Source of the DNA: a virus
IMG/VR virus record: IMGVR_UViG_3300013286_000048
Location: 1 to 26,422 of that record
DNA length: 26,422 nucleotides
Reading direction: 5' to 3' (one strand)
Shown here: piece after piece, positions 9,339 through 17,582 of the stretch
How the letters are laid out: each line of letters starts with the position of its first letter
How positions within the stretch are numbered: the stretch's first letter is position 1
Made by a program: the position numbers and the translations under genes
The notes under the pieces: model-generated
Databases searched by the model: none
Told to the model about the DNA's origin: nothing
The model's input: the letters and a program-made list of their open reading frames with translations, nothing else

Positions 9339-11298
9339 CTGGTGCTATGAAAATTGGCTGTTGAGGAGTTTCGTGATATATCAGTCGTCCAGACCATCCA
9401 GCAGGATAGCGAACGCCATTAATGACTTCTCCGTATTGCTTTAAGTCATCGAAATTGGCAGGAATGCCAGTTTTTGCAATATCCAAATCCTTTAATAACT
9501 GCATATGACGCTGGGTGGCCTTTTTATATGCTTCAACGTCTTTCGGTTGCTTGTTTTTTCTATTGCCCCACGCATCATTCATTTCCTTCTCTGTTTGAGA
9601 TATTTCTTTTTCAACATCTCCCTGCAAGCGAAGAATTGGATACTTGTGAGCGCGATTGTCTTCAGTAATATTTTGGCTTTCCAATCGGTCAATCATGCGG
9701 TTTTTGCTAGCTACCAAAGTATTAAGCCCCTCATGCTCCATATTAAGAACCTTGGTCATGGATTCAGCCATTTCTTTTCTTTCTTCAGGAGTAAGAAGAT
9801 TTGTCGATGATGCCGGAACATTCTTAAAAGCCAGAGTTTGCAATTTATTCCAAAGCGGCCTGTTGTTGGTAAGCATTTCGTACTGATTGTGCGTAGGAAC
9901 ATTACCAGTAGCAAATCGCACATATTGATCCATTAAGCTCTGATCAAGTTGTGACCTATTGCCATAGTTTTCTCCCATTTCAACAAGTGTTGTCAGATCG
10001 CCAAAGAATTTCTCCATAGTAGGCTTTATCTTATCCTTGGCCTGTTTAACCGCGGTATCTTGGTTAAATTTATCAACCGATTGATTGAAAGAATCAATCT
10101 CCTTAAACTCCTGACGCTGCTTTAGTCTTTGCTCACCAAGATCACCAAACATTGAAGCCTTTTTTACATCGGCAGCAGTAGGCCATTTTACTTCAGTCAT
10201 GCCATTTCCAACTCCAGTAAGGACTGGAAGTTCAATATCTTTCATGCCGCGAGCTTTTGAATATTCAAGAATAGCTTGGGCTGTTTGATCAGGAATTCCT
10301 TTATAGTTTTTATGAAGCTCTTTTTCGTATTCAGGTATTACTGGTGCTTTTTGACTAGCAAGTGCCTGATTACCATCCATGATTCCCAACACCCTCTCCA
10401 ATGTTGCTGATTCTTGGTTATTCATCCCCCCTAGATTGGACAATGAATTGAAATATTGTTTGGGATTACGCAGTAACGAAGGCTGTGTAGGAGTAGCAGA
10501 AACAGATGCTCCAGCACCAAGTCCAGCACCAAATCCATTCTGGTTAGCCCAATCTACATTAGAAAGTTGTTTAAGTGCTTGTTGATTGTTGAAAATTGTA
10601 GGTGCTTCCGTTGTTGGGACTGGGCTAGTAATGTCGCCAAGTGGGTTTTTAGGAGCCGGAAGAACATCTTTTGGAGGTTCTGATCCAGTACCAAAGTCTG
10701 TGCCTCCCATTTCTTCAATTTCTTTATCTGTGGGTAATTTCCCAAAATCAGCATCTGTTTTAATTTCCTCACGATTGTACTTGTCAGAAATTGTACTTGC
10801 AGGAGTTGGAGGGGTAGAATCTTTATATTCTCCAAAAGAAGGAAGCTGTAGGTTTGTAAATCCCTTAGCACCAGCATCTATCATGTGTTGCTTGAAATTT
10901 TCCATTTCTTGATTGTGCCTGCGCGTTTCTTCCAACCGCAAATTTGCCAATTCATTAGACTCTGCTGATTTTATGCCAGCAATTTTTTCCTGACTAGCCC
11001 TCTCCTCACGCTTTAGCTGAATCTCTTGATCCTTTTCTGCCTGCTTTTGTTTATTCAGATAGATTGCCTGAATCCCTTGCGAAATTCCCTGTGCGGCCTG
11101 AGAAATACCAGACCCAATTCCTTCGCTAACTATCTCAGGGCGTGCTGATGGAACACTCCATCCGGCAAGGGGAGAAATTTTAATTGGAGATGATTGACCT
11201 CCGGCAAACGACAAGGGCTTTAACCCCGAAAGCTGATACCCTTGGGCTAAGTCAGGGGTAGGAACTTGGATATTAAAGCCTTGAGTTTCTAGTGCCAT
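9322..11298 (-). CDS. 658-aa coiled-coil protein, candidate ejection (internal virion) protein
   Basis: Starts at ATG 11298, six bases after the preceding gene, and overlaps the giant gene by 17 nt. Residues 47-73 carry a W-x-x-x-SA-x-PE-x-V-x-EG motif running into AQGIS, shared with the 125-aa protein at 12444-12821. After it comes a charged, heptad-rich stretch (about 80-140) that looks like a long coiled coil, then a Pro/Thr/Ser-rich linker (about 155-240) and a mostly helical C-terminal half. No catalytic motif is visible. Long helical proteins just before the largest virion protein are typical of podovirus ejection proteins such as those of T7 or P22, and I infer that role from position and composition rather than recognised homology. 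It could instead be a tail-assembly or scaffold component. Confidence 0.85.
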   Translation of the reverse strand: MALETQGFNIQVPTPDLAQGYQLSGLKPLSFAGGQSSPIKISPLAGWSVPSARPEIVSEGIGSGISQAAQGISQGIQAIYLNKQKQAEKDQEIQLKREERASQEKIAGIKSAESNELANLRLEETRRHNQEMENFKQHMIDAGAKGFTNLQLPSFGEYKDSTPPTPASTISDKYNREEIKTDADFGKLPTDKEIEEMGGTDFGTGSEPPKDVLPAPKNPLGDITSPVPTTEAPTIFNNQQALKQLSNVDWANQNGFGAGLGAGASVSATPTQPSLLRNPKQYFNSLSNLGGMNNQESATLERVLGIMDGNQALASQKAPVIPEYEKELHKNYKGIPDQTAQAILEYSKARGMKDIELPVLTGVGNGMTEVKWPTAADVKKASMFGDLGEQRLKQRQEFKEIDSFNQSVDKFNQDTAVKQAKDKIKPTMEKFFGDLTTLVEMGENYGNRSQLDQSLMDQYVRFATGNVPTHNQYEMLTNNRPLWNKLQTLAFKNVPASSTNLLTPEERKEMAESMTKVLNMEHEGLNTLVASKNRMIDRLESQNITEDNRAHKYPILRLQGDVEKEISQTEKEMNDAWGNRKNKQPKDVEAYKKATQRHMQLLKDLDIAKTGIPANFDDLKQYGEVINGVRYPAGWSGRLIYHETPQQPIFIAPDGGTN

Positions 11299-11304
11299 AA
11301 AATT

Positions 11305-11805
11305 TTAACTTCCACCAAGGTTGATACCTTGAACTGATGGTGACGCAAACATATTTGTGGAAGCTCCTGTAGTATTGACGACAGGGGCGGTAGCAGATGC
11401 TCCAGCACCAACTTGCTTGGGAGAAGCTATTCCCGCGCCTCCGGCCTGTCCAATATTACCCAAAGAAGCTCCTTTGGCGGTAGCAGGATTAAAAGCCCCG
11501 CCAATGGCCGTAGTCGCTGAACTTGCATACGGGGTGGTTGATGTTACAGAAGCGTCTTTTGTAACCTGCTGTTGATTCGATGCAGAGATTTGTTGTTTTG
11601 CCGTATCAGTACCCTTTTGAGCCTGCGTGTTGGCATTTGTGATTGCGGTATTGTATGCCGCATCTTCTTGGGATTTCTTTTGGGCAGCAGCGGCGGCAGC
11701 AGCAGCAGCAGCTTGTTGTTGCATTATAGCCAACAATCCACTCTGATCTGTTTGTTGTGGTTGTGACTGATAATAACCACCACCACCTGCTTTAGATCCG
11801 CCCAT
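11305..11805 (-). CDS. 166-aa Ala/Gln-rich low-complexity protein, paralogue of the next upstream gene
   Basis: I chose the ATG at 11805 because it lies one base after the TAA of the preceding gene and has a strong GGGAGGT ribosome site; a longer open frame to 12045 would overlap that gene heavily. The protein begins MGGSK, has a Gly/Tyr/Gln stretch, then ten alanines in a row, then a Q/N/T-rich body with GGAFN and a Gly/Ala/Ser-rich tail. It aligns with the 198-aa protein at D-A-x-YN, ANT, QQI, NQ, DAS, GGAFN and N-x-G in the same order, so the two look like a tandem duplication. Function is unknown. Small Ala/Gln-rich proteins in this part of podovirus genomes are often virion or ejection proteins. 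Confidence 0.85.
   Translation of the reverse strand: MGGSKAGGGGYYQSQPQQTDQSGLLAIMQQQAAAAAAAAAAQKKSQEDAAYNTAITNANTQAQKGTDTAKQQISASNQQQVTKDASVTSTTPYASSATTAIGGAFNPATAKGASLGNIGQAGGAGIASPKQVGAGASATAPVVNTTGASTNMFASPSVQGINLGGS
11684..11713 (-). repeat. Alanine-codon trinucleotide run
   Basis: A run of about ten GCN codons (mostly GCT and GCC on the coding strand) encodes consecutive alanines in the 166-aa protein. Such a run is prone to slippage. The paralogue has broken Ala/Gln runs at the same place. Confidence 0.75.
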
Positions 11806-11806
11806 A

Positions 11807-12403
11807 TTACCTACCTCCCAGCGTGCTAGCTTCTTGTTTATTGCCAATAATATTTGCCGCAGTAACCCCCGTGTTGCTAGTTGGAGTAATTTGAGCGGCT
11901 GTAGTTGCGGCAGGATTGTAAATCTTAGGGTTGGCGATTTGATTGTATGCAGTATTGGGCATATATCCAGAAGCAGATCCAAGGTTGGAGATTTTGTTCT
12001 GCTGTGCCTGTCCAAGATTGAAAGCACCTCCTGTAACATTTGCACCAGTTCCAGCCATTGCTGATTGATAAGCCTTCAACGCGGATGCGTCCTGAGCTTG
12101 CTGATATTGGTTTTGCAATCCAATTTGTTGTGCTGCTTGTTGCGCTCCTTGAGATCCGGCTGTATTTGCGGCTTGAACTTGCGAGTTGTAGATAGCGTCT
12201 TGCTGTGCCTTCAGAGCGGCGGCTTGTGCAGCGGCTTGTGCAGCCTGCTGCTGGGACAAAAATGCCATCAGAACAGCATTGGAATCGGCCTGTGGATCAG
12301 AGTACATACCCATACCACCTCCGCCTCCTTTTCCTCCACCCTTCCAATTGAATAATCCATGGTCAGCAGACCATCTTTGTTTTAAGAAGCTATTTCCGCC
12401 CAT
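11807..12403 (-). CDS. 198-aa Gln/Ala/Gly-rich protein, candidate virion/ejection protein
   Basis: ATG at 12403 begins MGGNSFLKQRW. Residues about 20-35 are almost all glycine and lysine, followed by a Q/A-rich helix (QQQAAQAAAQAAALKAQQD) and an Asn/Gln/Thr-rich tail. It shares ordered landmarks with the 166-aa protein encoded next (DAIYN, ANT, QQI, NQ, DAS, GGAFN, SNLG). No enzymatic motif or signal peptide is seen. The 40-nt gap before it is one of the longest in the late block; it is A/C-rich with a CAACAACAAC run and has no clear Shine-Dalgarno site. The stop region (GGGAGGTAGGTAA) doubles as the ribosome site of the next gene. Confidence 0.85.
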   Translation of the reverse strand: MGGNSFLKQRWSADHGLFNWKGGGKGGGGGMGMYSDPQADSNAVLMAFLSQQQAAQAAAQAAALKAQQDAIYNSQVQAANTAGSQGAQQAAQQIGLQNQYQQAQDASALKAYQSAMAGTGANVTGGAFNLGQAQQNKISNLGSASGYMPNTAYNQIANPKIYNPAATTAAQITPTSNTGVTAANIIGNKQEASTLGGR

Positions 12404-12443
12404 AATTTTAGTTGTTTTTCAGTTGTTGTTGTAGGTTAAAAAT

Positions 12444-12821
12444 TTAGTAGTTGTACCCATACAATCTTTCCATCTGATCGGGCTGGTAATTAACACCTTT
12501 CGCTTGCGGGTAATACGAAGATCCATCCCTGCTATATCCATAAGCGTAGGGAGCGGCTTGTTGTGCATCTGTGACAGAATTATATCCACTAGATGCATTG
12601 GGGGTTGCTCCCTTATATGCACCAGCGGCAGAAGAAATACCTTGAGCAAAATTAGAAACACCTTGCGCCATTCCTTCTGTAACTTTTTCAGGGTGTGCGC
12701 TGTCAATCCTCCATGGATGCTGATAGGTAGCATCTTGGAATCCCCTGCCATCACGATTTCTAGGATCGATAGCATGAAGAGGTTGAATACTTACTTCGTT
12801 ATTTGGATTGGCTCCACCCAT
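12444..12821 (-). CDS. 125-aa small protein with the ejection-type W-SA-PE-V-EG-AQGIS motif
   Basis: ATG at 12821, beginning MGGANPNNE. Residues 37-63 read W-R-I-D-SA-H-PE-K-V-T-EG and end in AQGIS, matching residues 47-73 of the 658-aa protein in spacing and identity. The C-terminal third is Tyr/Ser/Gly/Gln-rich (YGYSRDGSSYYPQ) and ends YGYNY. A longer-named alternative frame in this interval would require abandoning this motif, so I reject it. Function unknown; the shared motif suggests that both proteins bind the same partner, or that this is a shortened duplicate of the 658-aa N-terminus. Confidence 0.8.
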   Translation of the reverse strand: MGGANPNNEVSIQPLHAIDPRNRDGRGFQDATYQHPWRIDSAHPEKVTEGMAQGVSNFAQGISSAAGAYKGATPNASSGYNSVTDAQQAAPYAYGYSRDGSSYYPQAKGVNYQPDQMERLYGYNY

Positions 12822-12840
12822 GCGGCGTAAATTAATGATT

Positions 12841-13053
12841 TTAAGTGTTTATGGCAACATCTTTATTAATATCCCAAGTTCCGTTGGCATAGAACTTTAT
12901 CTGGTCGCTCCTAAAGTGACGAATATGTCCTCCATTTCGCATTATTACAGCAAATAGATCATTTTGCCACCCGCTCTCTGCCTGAACATAGAATAAATAG
13001 CCATCTCCCGTAGGAGTAACTACATCAATTGGACTTTTGAATTCGTGTATCAT
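12841..13053 (-). CDS. 70-aa hypothetical protein
   Basis: I chose ATG 13053 (MIHEFKSPIDVV), one base after the PP-loop gene's stop; a TTG at 13083 would add ten residues but overlap that gene. The sequence has alternating hydrophobic and polar residues (YLFYVQAE, LFAVIMRNGGHIRHF, IKFYANGTW) that suggest a small all-beta domain. No known family is recognised. The tight spacing implies cotranscription with the PP-loop gene upstream and the virion genes downstream. Confidence 0.7.
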   Translation of the reverse strand: MIHEFKSPIDVVTPTGDGYLFYVQAESGWQNDLFAVIMRNGGHIRHFRSDQIKFYANGTWDINKDVAINT

Positions 13054-13054
13054 G

Positions 13055-13900
13055 TTATTTGTTCCAAACTGGTTGAAATCCAAGGTCGGGGAATACCATG
13101 TCCTCGTATGGAGCCATGTGCGACATATTTGTAATGGTAGCCTTTAGTTTTGGGCAGTAAGCAGGCTGTCCAGCCGTGTGCCTATCAATGCAGTTTAGGC
13201 AGGTAGGAATATAGTCGGCATTCTTACTTTTATCGGACTTGTGACCCCAAGCTCCATTAGCAAACTCATACCTATCAAGATCAGGCAATATCCCGTGATC
13301 TTCTAGCCATGCATACACCTGATCATCAGTCCAGTCCCTAAGCAAATATAGGCTCATCGGAGACCCCTCGGCGTATCGGATGTCCTGAGTCATTGGTACA
13401 TGGCCCTTAATAGGGTCTGTATCGCATTGTTTTGTTCCAATGAATACTCCATGCCAAGGCCAATTAAAATTTCCAGTAGGACGGCCTAAAAAGTCGATAC
13501 CGCAAAGATACTTTTCATTCGCTACAGGACGCTCGGTTCCCAGAGACAGGACAATACATTTAGTTCCCCATTGCTGATATTTCAGGAGATCAAACCTCAT
13601 CTTGCCCGTATTTACATCAGGGCCATCTGCTATTGCTACCCTCATTGGTGGGTACTCATGCATTTCAAGATCCCACAATTTAATCAGCTTGTCGCTATAG
13701 GCATACCTTTCGCGAAAGTACGGCTCCCTGAACTGGACTACAGGAAGGTGAATATTGCACGCAAACTTCAAAAAATGAAGTAGGGCAGTAGAGTCTTTGC
13801 CGCCGCTCCAAAGAACGGCTGACTTAGGCCACCTATTTATCCACTCTTTTGCTTTTTCCTTAGTTTCAGATATTAATTTTTGTGTGTATGTTTCATTCAT
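13055..13900 (-). CDS. PP-loop ATPase of the PAPS reductase / adenine nucleotide alpha-hydrolase superfamily
   Basis: Start ATG 13900 overlaps the preceding stop by one base (TAATG); the longer frame to 14038 would overlap that gene by 139 nt. The protein is 281 aa. Residues 32-37 are SGGKDS, the PP-loop that binds ATP pyrophosphate, followed by TALLHF. The C-terminus has Cys234, Cys237 and Cys249 (CLNC and YCP), possibly a metal-binding or sulfur-handling site. Family members adenylate a substrate, as in sulfate reduction, thiolation, or Dnd-type phosphorothioation (DndC). PAPS-reductase-like genes are common in phages but their role is mostly unknown. Here the gene sits inside the virion block with no dnd or cys partner visible, so I cannot choose a substrate. 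Confidence 0.88.
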   Translation of the reverse strand: MNETYTQKLISETKEKAKEWINRWPKSAVLWSGGKDSTALLHFLKFACNIHLPVVQFREPYFRERYAYSDKLIKLWDLEMHEYPPMRVAIADGPDVNTGKMRFDLLKYQQWGTKCIVLSLGTERPVANEKYLCGIDFLGRPTGNFNWPWHGVFIGTKQCDTDPIKGHVPMTQDIRYAEGSPMSLYLLRDWTDDQVYAWLEDHGILPDLDRYEFANGAWGHKSDKSKNADYIPTCLNCIDRHTAGQPAYCPKLKATITNMSHMAPYEDMVFPDLGFQPVWNK

Positions 13901-14436
13901 TAAATAGCAACAGCCGCTGCAAGTGCAATGGCTCCAGCCGCTGCTCCTCCGGCGGCATACATTGATCCAGTAGCAGAATTTTTTGATTGTGCATCGTTGA
14001 CGGCCCCTTGGTACATTGCTTGCTGGTAATTCTGCCAATTCTGATTGTTTGCATTAACTGCTTGAGATTCAGAACCCATCATTTGATTAATCCAGTCCAT
14101 ATTCGATTGTGCGTTGCCTTGCGCCCCTTGAATCGCTGAATTAATTATTTCCCTACCCAATTTTGCGCGTTGTGCTGCGGCAGACTCAAGCTGTTGTGCG
14201 CCAGCGGTAGGGTTGATGCCAGTAACTGGAGGTTGTCCGATTAATGCTTGCGCTTGAGCAATATTTTGTGCGCGAAGAGCCGATCCTTGCTGTGTTGCGG
14301 CATCATAAAAACCACTTTTTCCGATGGTGCTATCTTTTAACCCAGTACCAAGGTAATTCTCAAGACCCTTAGTCTTTGACCAGTTGTTAAGCTGATCAGA
14401 CCACAAATAATTACCTGAAGAATCTTGGTTAACCAT
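13900..14436 (-). CDS. 178-aa Gln/Asn-rich protein with hydrophobic Gly/Ala C-terminus, candidate ejection protein
   Basis: ATG 14436 (MVNQDSSGNYLW). The body is rich in Q, N and A with a long predicted helix (about 80-150). The last ~20 residues are Gly/Ala/Ile/Val-rich (AAGGAAAGAIALAAAVAI), which could be a glycine-zipper membrane helix. A soluble helical protein ending in such a segment fits a phage protein that inserts in the host envelope during DNA delivery. This is inference; no family is recognised. It directly precedes the PP-loop gene, with one shared base. Confidence 0.82.
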   Translation of the reverse strand: MVNQDSSGNYLWSDQLNNWSKTKGLENYLGTGLKDSTIGKSGFYDAATQQGSALRAQNIAQAQALIGQPPVTGINPTAGAQQLESAAAQRAKLGREIINSAIQGAQGNAQSNMDWINQMMGSESQAVNANNQNWQNYQQAMYQGAVNDAQSKNSATGSMYAAGGAAAGAIALAAAVAI

Positions 14437-14437
14437 A

Positions 14438-14812
14438 TTAAATTAGGCCAGTCTTATTCCCGTATTGATTCATGGTGTTCTGCCAATAATTTGGTGTCAC
14501 ATCCTGATATGACGCTTTATTTAGTTCAGACCTTGCGGCTGCGGCTTCTGGATTTTGCATCTGCTCTAGCTTCTGGCTGTTGTAGGCATTGATAGCGGCT
14601 ACTTTGTTTGCTTGCTCTAGTTGACCAGATGGCCCGTATACATCGGGAGTATAAGCCTGCTGAGGGATCGAAGAAACCAATTTAAGCAGTTCGCTCTGAT
14701 TTGTTAGTGCATTCTGACCAAGCTGTGACTGCATGGCAATTTGTGCCAGAGCCAAAGAATTATCTGGCTTAGAAATATAATTAGCAGGATTAGGAGATGA
14801 TGAGCCGCCCAT
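14438..14812 (-). CDS. 124-aa hypothetical virion-type protein
   Basis: ATG 14812, beginning MGGSSSPNPANYI, one of four proteins in this block that start M-G-G. It is polar and helical (ALAQIAMQSQLGQNAL, then LEQANKVAAINAYNSQKLEQM) with a short C-terminal PNYWQNTMNQYG. It ends one base before the start of the 178-aa gene. No family recognised; position and composition resemble the small internal proteins of short-tailed phages. Confidence 0.8.
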   Translation of the reverse strand: MGGSSSPNPANYISKPDNSLALAQIAMQSQLGQNALTNQSELLKLVSSIPQQAYTPDVYGPSGQLEQANKVAAINAYNSQKLEQMQNPEAAAARSELNKASYQDVTPNYWQNTMNQYGNKTGLI

Positions 14813-14814
14813 AA

Positions 14815-15201
14815 TTAAGCCGGACTATAGATTTCTCTCTTTAACCTGACAAGACCTAATTTATTCATTGTTTCTTCAGGAAAATTCATCCTATGCGTGT
14901 CAGTTTCTAATGGCACACCTATGTAACTTAGCCTGCCGGAAAGCTGAGTGTGTGTTTTCCAGTCGTTCATTACTTGAATTACATCCCTCGGCCTAGTGAG
15001 AGCCGGATGAAAAGCAGGATAGATGGTAGGCAGATGAACATGATCCGAATATCCGAAGAGAGTGTCGTCGCGATAGTGTGCATATACATTTACATTGGGG
15101 TGTTCATTAATTTCATGATCAAATGACTTAGCAAATGTCTTGAGTTGGTGAAATTCTTGTGTGTTTGGTGGGATATATTTGTAATTTATTGATGATCGCA
15201 T
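14815..15201 (-). CDS. 128-aa hypothetical protein, possibly GNAT-like (T7 gp13 position)
   Basis: ATG 15201 (MRSSINYKYIPP) is two bases after the preceding stop and has AGGA eight bases upstream; a longer frame to 15321 overlaps the upstream gene by over 100 nt. The protein has a globular mix with NVYAHYRDDTLFGYSDH, a conserved-looking H-x-P-x-x-YPAFHP segment, and an end MNKLGLVRLKREIY that resembles the C-terminal strand of acetyltransferase folds. No acetyl-CoA loop is visible. In T7-like phages an acetyltransferase-like internal protein (gp13) lies just after the tail-tube genes, as here, but the link is only a suggestion. Confidence 0.82.
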   Translation of the reverse strand: MRSSINYKYIPPNTQEFHQLKTFAKSFDHEINEHPNVNVYAHYRDDTLFGYSDHVHLPTIYPAFHPALTRPRDVIQVMNDWKTHTQLSGRLSYIGVPLETDTHRMNFPEETMNKLGLVRLKREIYSPA

Positions 15202-15203
15202 GA

Positions 15204-15449
15204 TTAAGTTCCTATAGCTACCTGAATGCCATTTGCAAGCGAAGATTGATAATTCTGACCTTGTTGGGACACAACTTGATCCCTTGTTACGGAATTGCCA
15301 CACAATACACATGGCAAGCAACCGCTAGATGTCCGATTATCAATTGGTATGCTTGAATACAAAGGTATAACACCATCATTCCCGTATGGGCTAATGAATA
15401 GGTTCGGGAAGTGATTAACCTGCTTACTTGCGTCTTGGATCGTAGGCAT
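15204..15449 (-). CDS. 81-aa small protein with Cys pairs
   Basis: ATG 15449, four bases after the tail-tubular-B-like gene. The middle of the protein has CLPCVLCGN (two overlapping CxxC pairs), and the C-terminus is polar (VSQQGQNYQSSLANGIQ). The cysteines could bind zinc or form a disulfide. No family recognised. The upstream bases are A-rich (CTAAAAA) without a Shine-Dalgarno site. Confidence 0.75.
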   Translation of the reverse strand: MPTIQDASKQVNHFPNLFISPYGNDGVIPLYSSIPIDNRTSSGCLPCVLCGNSVTRDQVVSQQGQNYQSSLANGIQVAIGT

Positions 15450-15452
15450 TTT

Positions 15453-17582
15453 TTAGCATGGGTTGGCTAGTCGGTATTGCTGGGCAGAGTTCGTTGCTTC
15501 TTGAGTTGCAAGGTTAGATGCCTGTTGGATTGCGTCATCGAGCGAGGTATAGCTTGTGAACGATGCTGTAGCGGTTGCCGACACAGCAGGCGTTGAGTTG
15601 TTGCAACGGAGAGTTATGGTTCGTGTTTGCGTGCTAGACCATGAGTTTATTGCATTGCCAGCAGATTCTTGTGGAGCCGGAGCGAGATCAACTTTCTCAC
15701 TAACCCCGTCCTCGCCAACTACGCAATATTGTGTCTCGTTTGAGCTTGGCAATCCTACTGACTTTTCTGACCAGAGGTCTTGGAACATACGGATTGCATC
15801 AACACCCATAGCTCCACACCATTCAACTAAGAAGCTAAACGCCTTGTCCACATCGTATGTGTAAGTTGATTCACAGGAAGTTGAAGTAAGGCGAGAAACA
15901 TTTTCAGTAGTTAGCCTGCGAGATTGTGTTTGTAAAATTCCAAGTTTTGCAATTTGCGAAGCGTATTGGCTGGTTTCAAACTGATAAGGCTCTGTTGCTG
16001 CTAGGATTCTGGTATTCAGGATGGGGCTATATGTTCCCTTTGTGCCTCGGTACGATACCTTCACATCGACCGTTCCAGCAATCTGAGAGCAATCCAACTC
16101 CCCATAAGCCAGTTGCTTCATATCCATTGAGTCGCCCAGCAAGGCGGTCTCAAACTGGCAGTAAATCCTATTAACAAGCTCGTCTGTAGTGCCGTCCTGA
16201 TTGATTTGCAAGTATGTGTCATAACGCTCCGGCGAGAACGCCTCCCACATATGATTGAATGAACCATCGCTGGTGCTGGCATAGTCTACTGAGAATGCAA
16301 AGATGCGAGGCTGACCAGATATAATGTTTGAAGACCAGCAGACAGGCCGGATACCAGTCCAAACTCCAGCCCATGCAGGAACTTTTGTCTGATTCCATTC
16401 TGATGCCGGAGCATAATCCAAGACCATTGTAACGCTGTTCGTAGGCTCCAGATACGGGATGCTGTACAGCAGATAATTCTCAAACGATGCCGCGCATACG
16501 CTGCTGGCATCTGCCGCCATGAGCCTCTTTGCCTTAGCCATTTCAATATCCTTGTATAGAACCTGACTAGACAGATACGAGGATGAGGCCACATCGACGC
16601 TGACAAGACCTCCCTGAGAGTACCACCACATCATGCCAGCTTGGAATGCGATGCTGTTTCCAGCAATACATCCGATGGTAGGATATAAGGTAGATTGGAA
16701 GTTGGGAGTAACTCCCCATTGGGCGCGATCTAACACGCCGCTCGCTAAGCTGTATGTGGATTGATCAGTAAATACATAAAGTCGAGTGTCGTTGTTTTGA
16801 CCGACATAATCGTGCATCGCAGTAACTGGCCTTGGGACGCTGAAGTCACCTCTTCCGGCTCCCTCGGTTCGTTCTTTCCAACTCAGCGGGTCTGCAAGGT
16901 CGGATGCGGCAATAATGTTGCCAGTCGCCACCCACAGGCGACTTCCTGAGTATGCCATCCAGTATCCGATGGGCATCTTTTCAGCGATCTGACCAGACTT
17001 GTCAGAGCCGTCCCAGTATCCGGCTTGATTTATACCATCTTGGACGATGACTAGGCGGTGGGAGGGGACAACGGTCGTCGTCGAGCTATTACCAAGTGAT
17101 GCAGACTGCGTAGCAATAATGAAATTTACATTCTTTATATTCGGGTCGAGCGAAATATTGGAAAGCCTGTATTCATCCCAAGAACGCGGTTGAGTAAGCG
17201 GAAACGGCGCATAGTATACTTTTCCGTCAACACAGAAAACCGCATAAGTAATTTCAGAAACAGCAACGCCATTGCCATCTGGGTTATATACAGCGGCCTG
17301 CTGCGTAATCGCAACTCCCGCTTGGTTTGTTATTGTTTGAGCCGCTTGAAATTGCTTGTTTGCGTTAAATACTACACCGCCTTGGAAGTTTCCGGCAGGT
17401 AGCGATAATTTCATTTTAAACCCATTGCGGGTCTGAACCACTCCGCCCCTGCAAGTAATATTCTGACCGAATTTGTACTGGTCTTCAGGAAGCGTCCAAG
17501 GATTCCTAACGGAATTCATGCCATGCATCCACGATGCGGTGGCTTTTATCTGCCTGCCGGATGTGATGTTCGGACTTTTCAT
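15453..17582 (-). CDS. Tail tubular protein B / tail nozzle-like protein (709 aa)
   Basis: Start ATG 17582 overlaps the upstream stop (TAATG); a TTG two codons earlier is less likely. The N-terminus (SVRNPWTLPEDQYKFGQN, then RGGVVQTRNG) and the motif RLYVFTDQSTYSLASG (about residue 270) are the pattern I associate with podovirus tail-tube tip proteins (T7 gp12, P22 gp10 class), which form a hexameric beta-propeller nozzle. The protein is long, beta-rich, and ends in a Ser/Thr/Ala-rich ~60-residue tail. It follows the 1191-aa adaptor-like protein as gp12 follows gp11 in T7. Length is close to the T7 protein (about 790 aa). Homology is judged by pattern and synteny, not by a search. Confidence 0.8.
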   Translation of the reverse strand: MKSPNITSGRQIKATASWMHGMNSVRNPWTLPEDQYKFGQNITCRGGVVQTRNGFKMKLSLPAGNFQGGVVFNANKQFQAAQTITNQAGVAITQQAAVYNPDGNGVAVSEITYAVFCVDGKVYYAPFPLTQPRSWDEYRLSNISLDPNIKNVNFIIATQSASLGNSSTTTVVPSHRLVIVQDGINQAGYWDGSDKSGQIAEKMPIGYWMAYSGSRLWVATGNIIAASDLADPLSWKERTEGAGRGDFSVPRPVTAMHDYVGQNNDTRLYVFTDQSTYSLASGVLDRAQWGVTPNFQSTLYPTIGCIAGNSIAFQAGMMWWYSQGGLVSVDVASSSYLSSQVLYKDIEMAKAKRLMAADASSVCAASFENYLLYSIPYLEPTNSVTMVLDYAPASEWNQTKVPAWAGVWTGIRPVCWSSNIISGQPRIFAFSVDYASTSDGSFNHMWEAFSPERYDTYLQINQDGTTDELVNRIYCQFETALLGDSMDMKQLAYGELDCSQIAGTVDVKVSYRGTKGTYSPILNTRILAATEPYQFETSQYASQIAKLGILQTQSRRLTTENVSRLTSTSCESTYTYDVDKAFSFLVEWCGAMGVDAIRMFQDLWSEKSVGLPSSNETQYCVVGEDGVSEKVDLAPAPQESAGNAINSWSSTQTRTITLRCNNSTPAVSATATASFTSYTSLDDAIQQASNLATQEATNSAQQYRLANPC

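Noticed and set aside
11806-12045. Extended start for the 166-aa protein
   Set aside because: The extra 80 residues are a shadow of the 198-aa gene; ATG 11805 has a strong ribosome site.
12419-12775. Alternative 118-residue minus-strand frame over the 125-aa gene
   Set aside because: It is in another frame, and only the 125-aa frame carries the motif shared with the 658-aa protein.
13901-14038. N-terminal extension of the PP-loop protein
   Set aside because: It would overlap the 178-aa gene by over 130 bases and reads as Cys/Arg-rich noise; the ATG at 13900 gives a TAATG junction.
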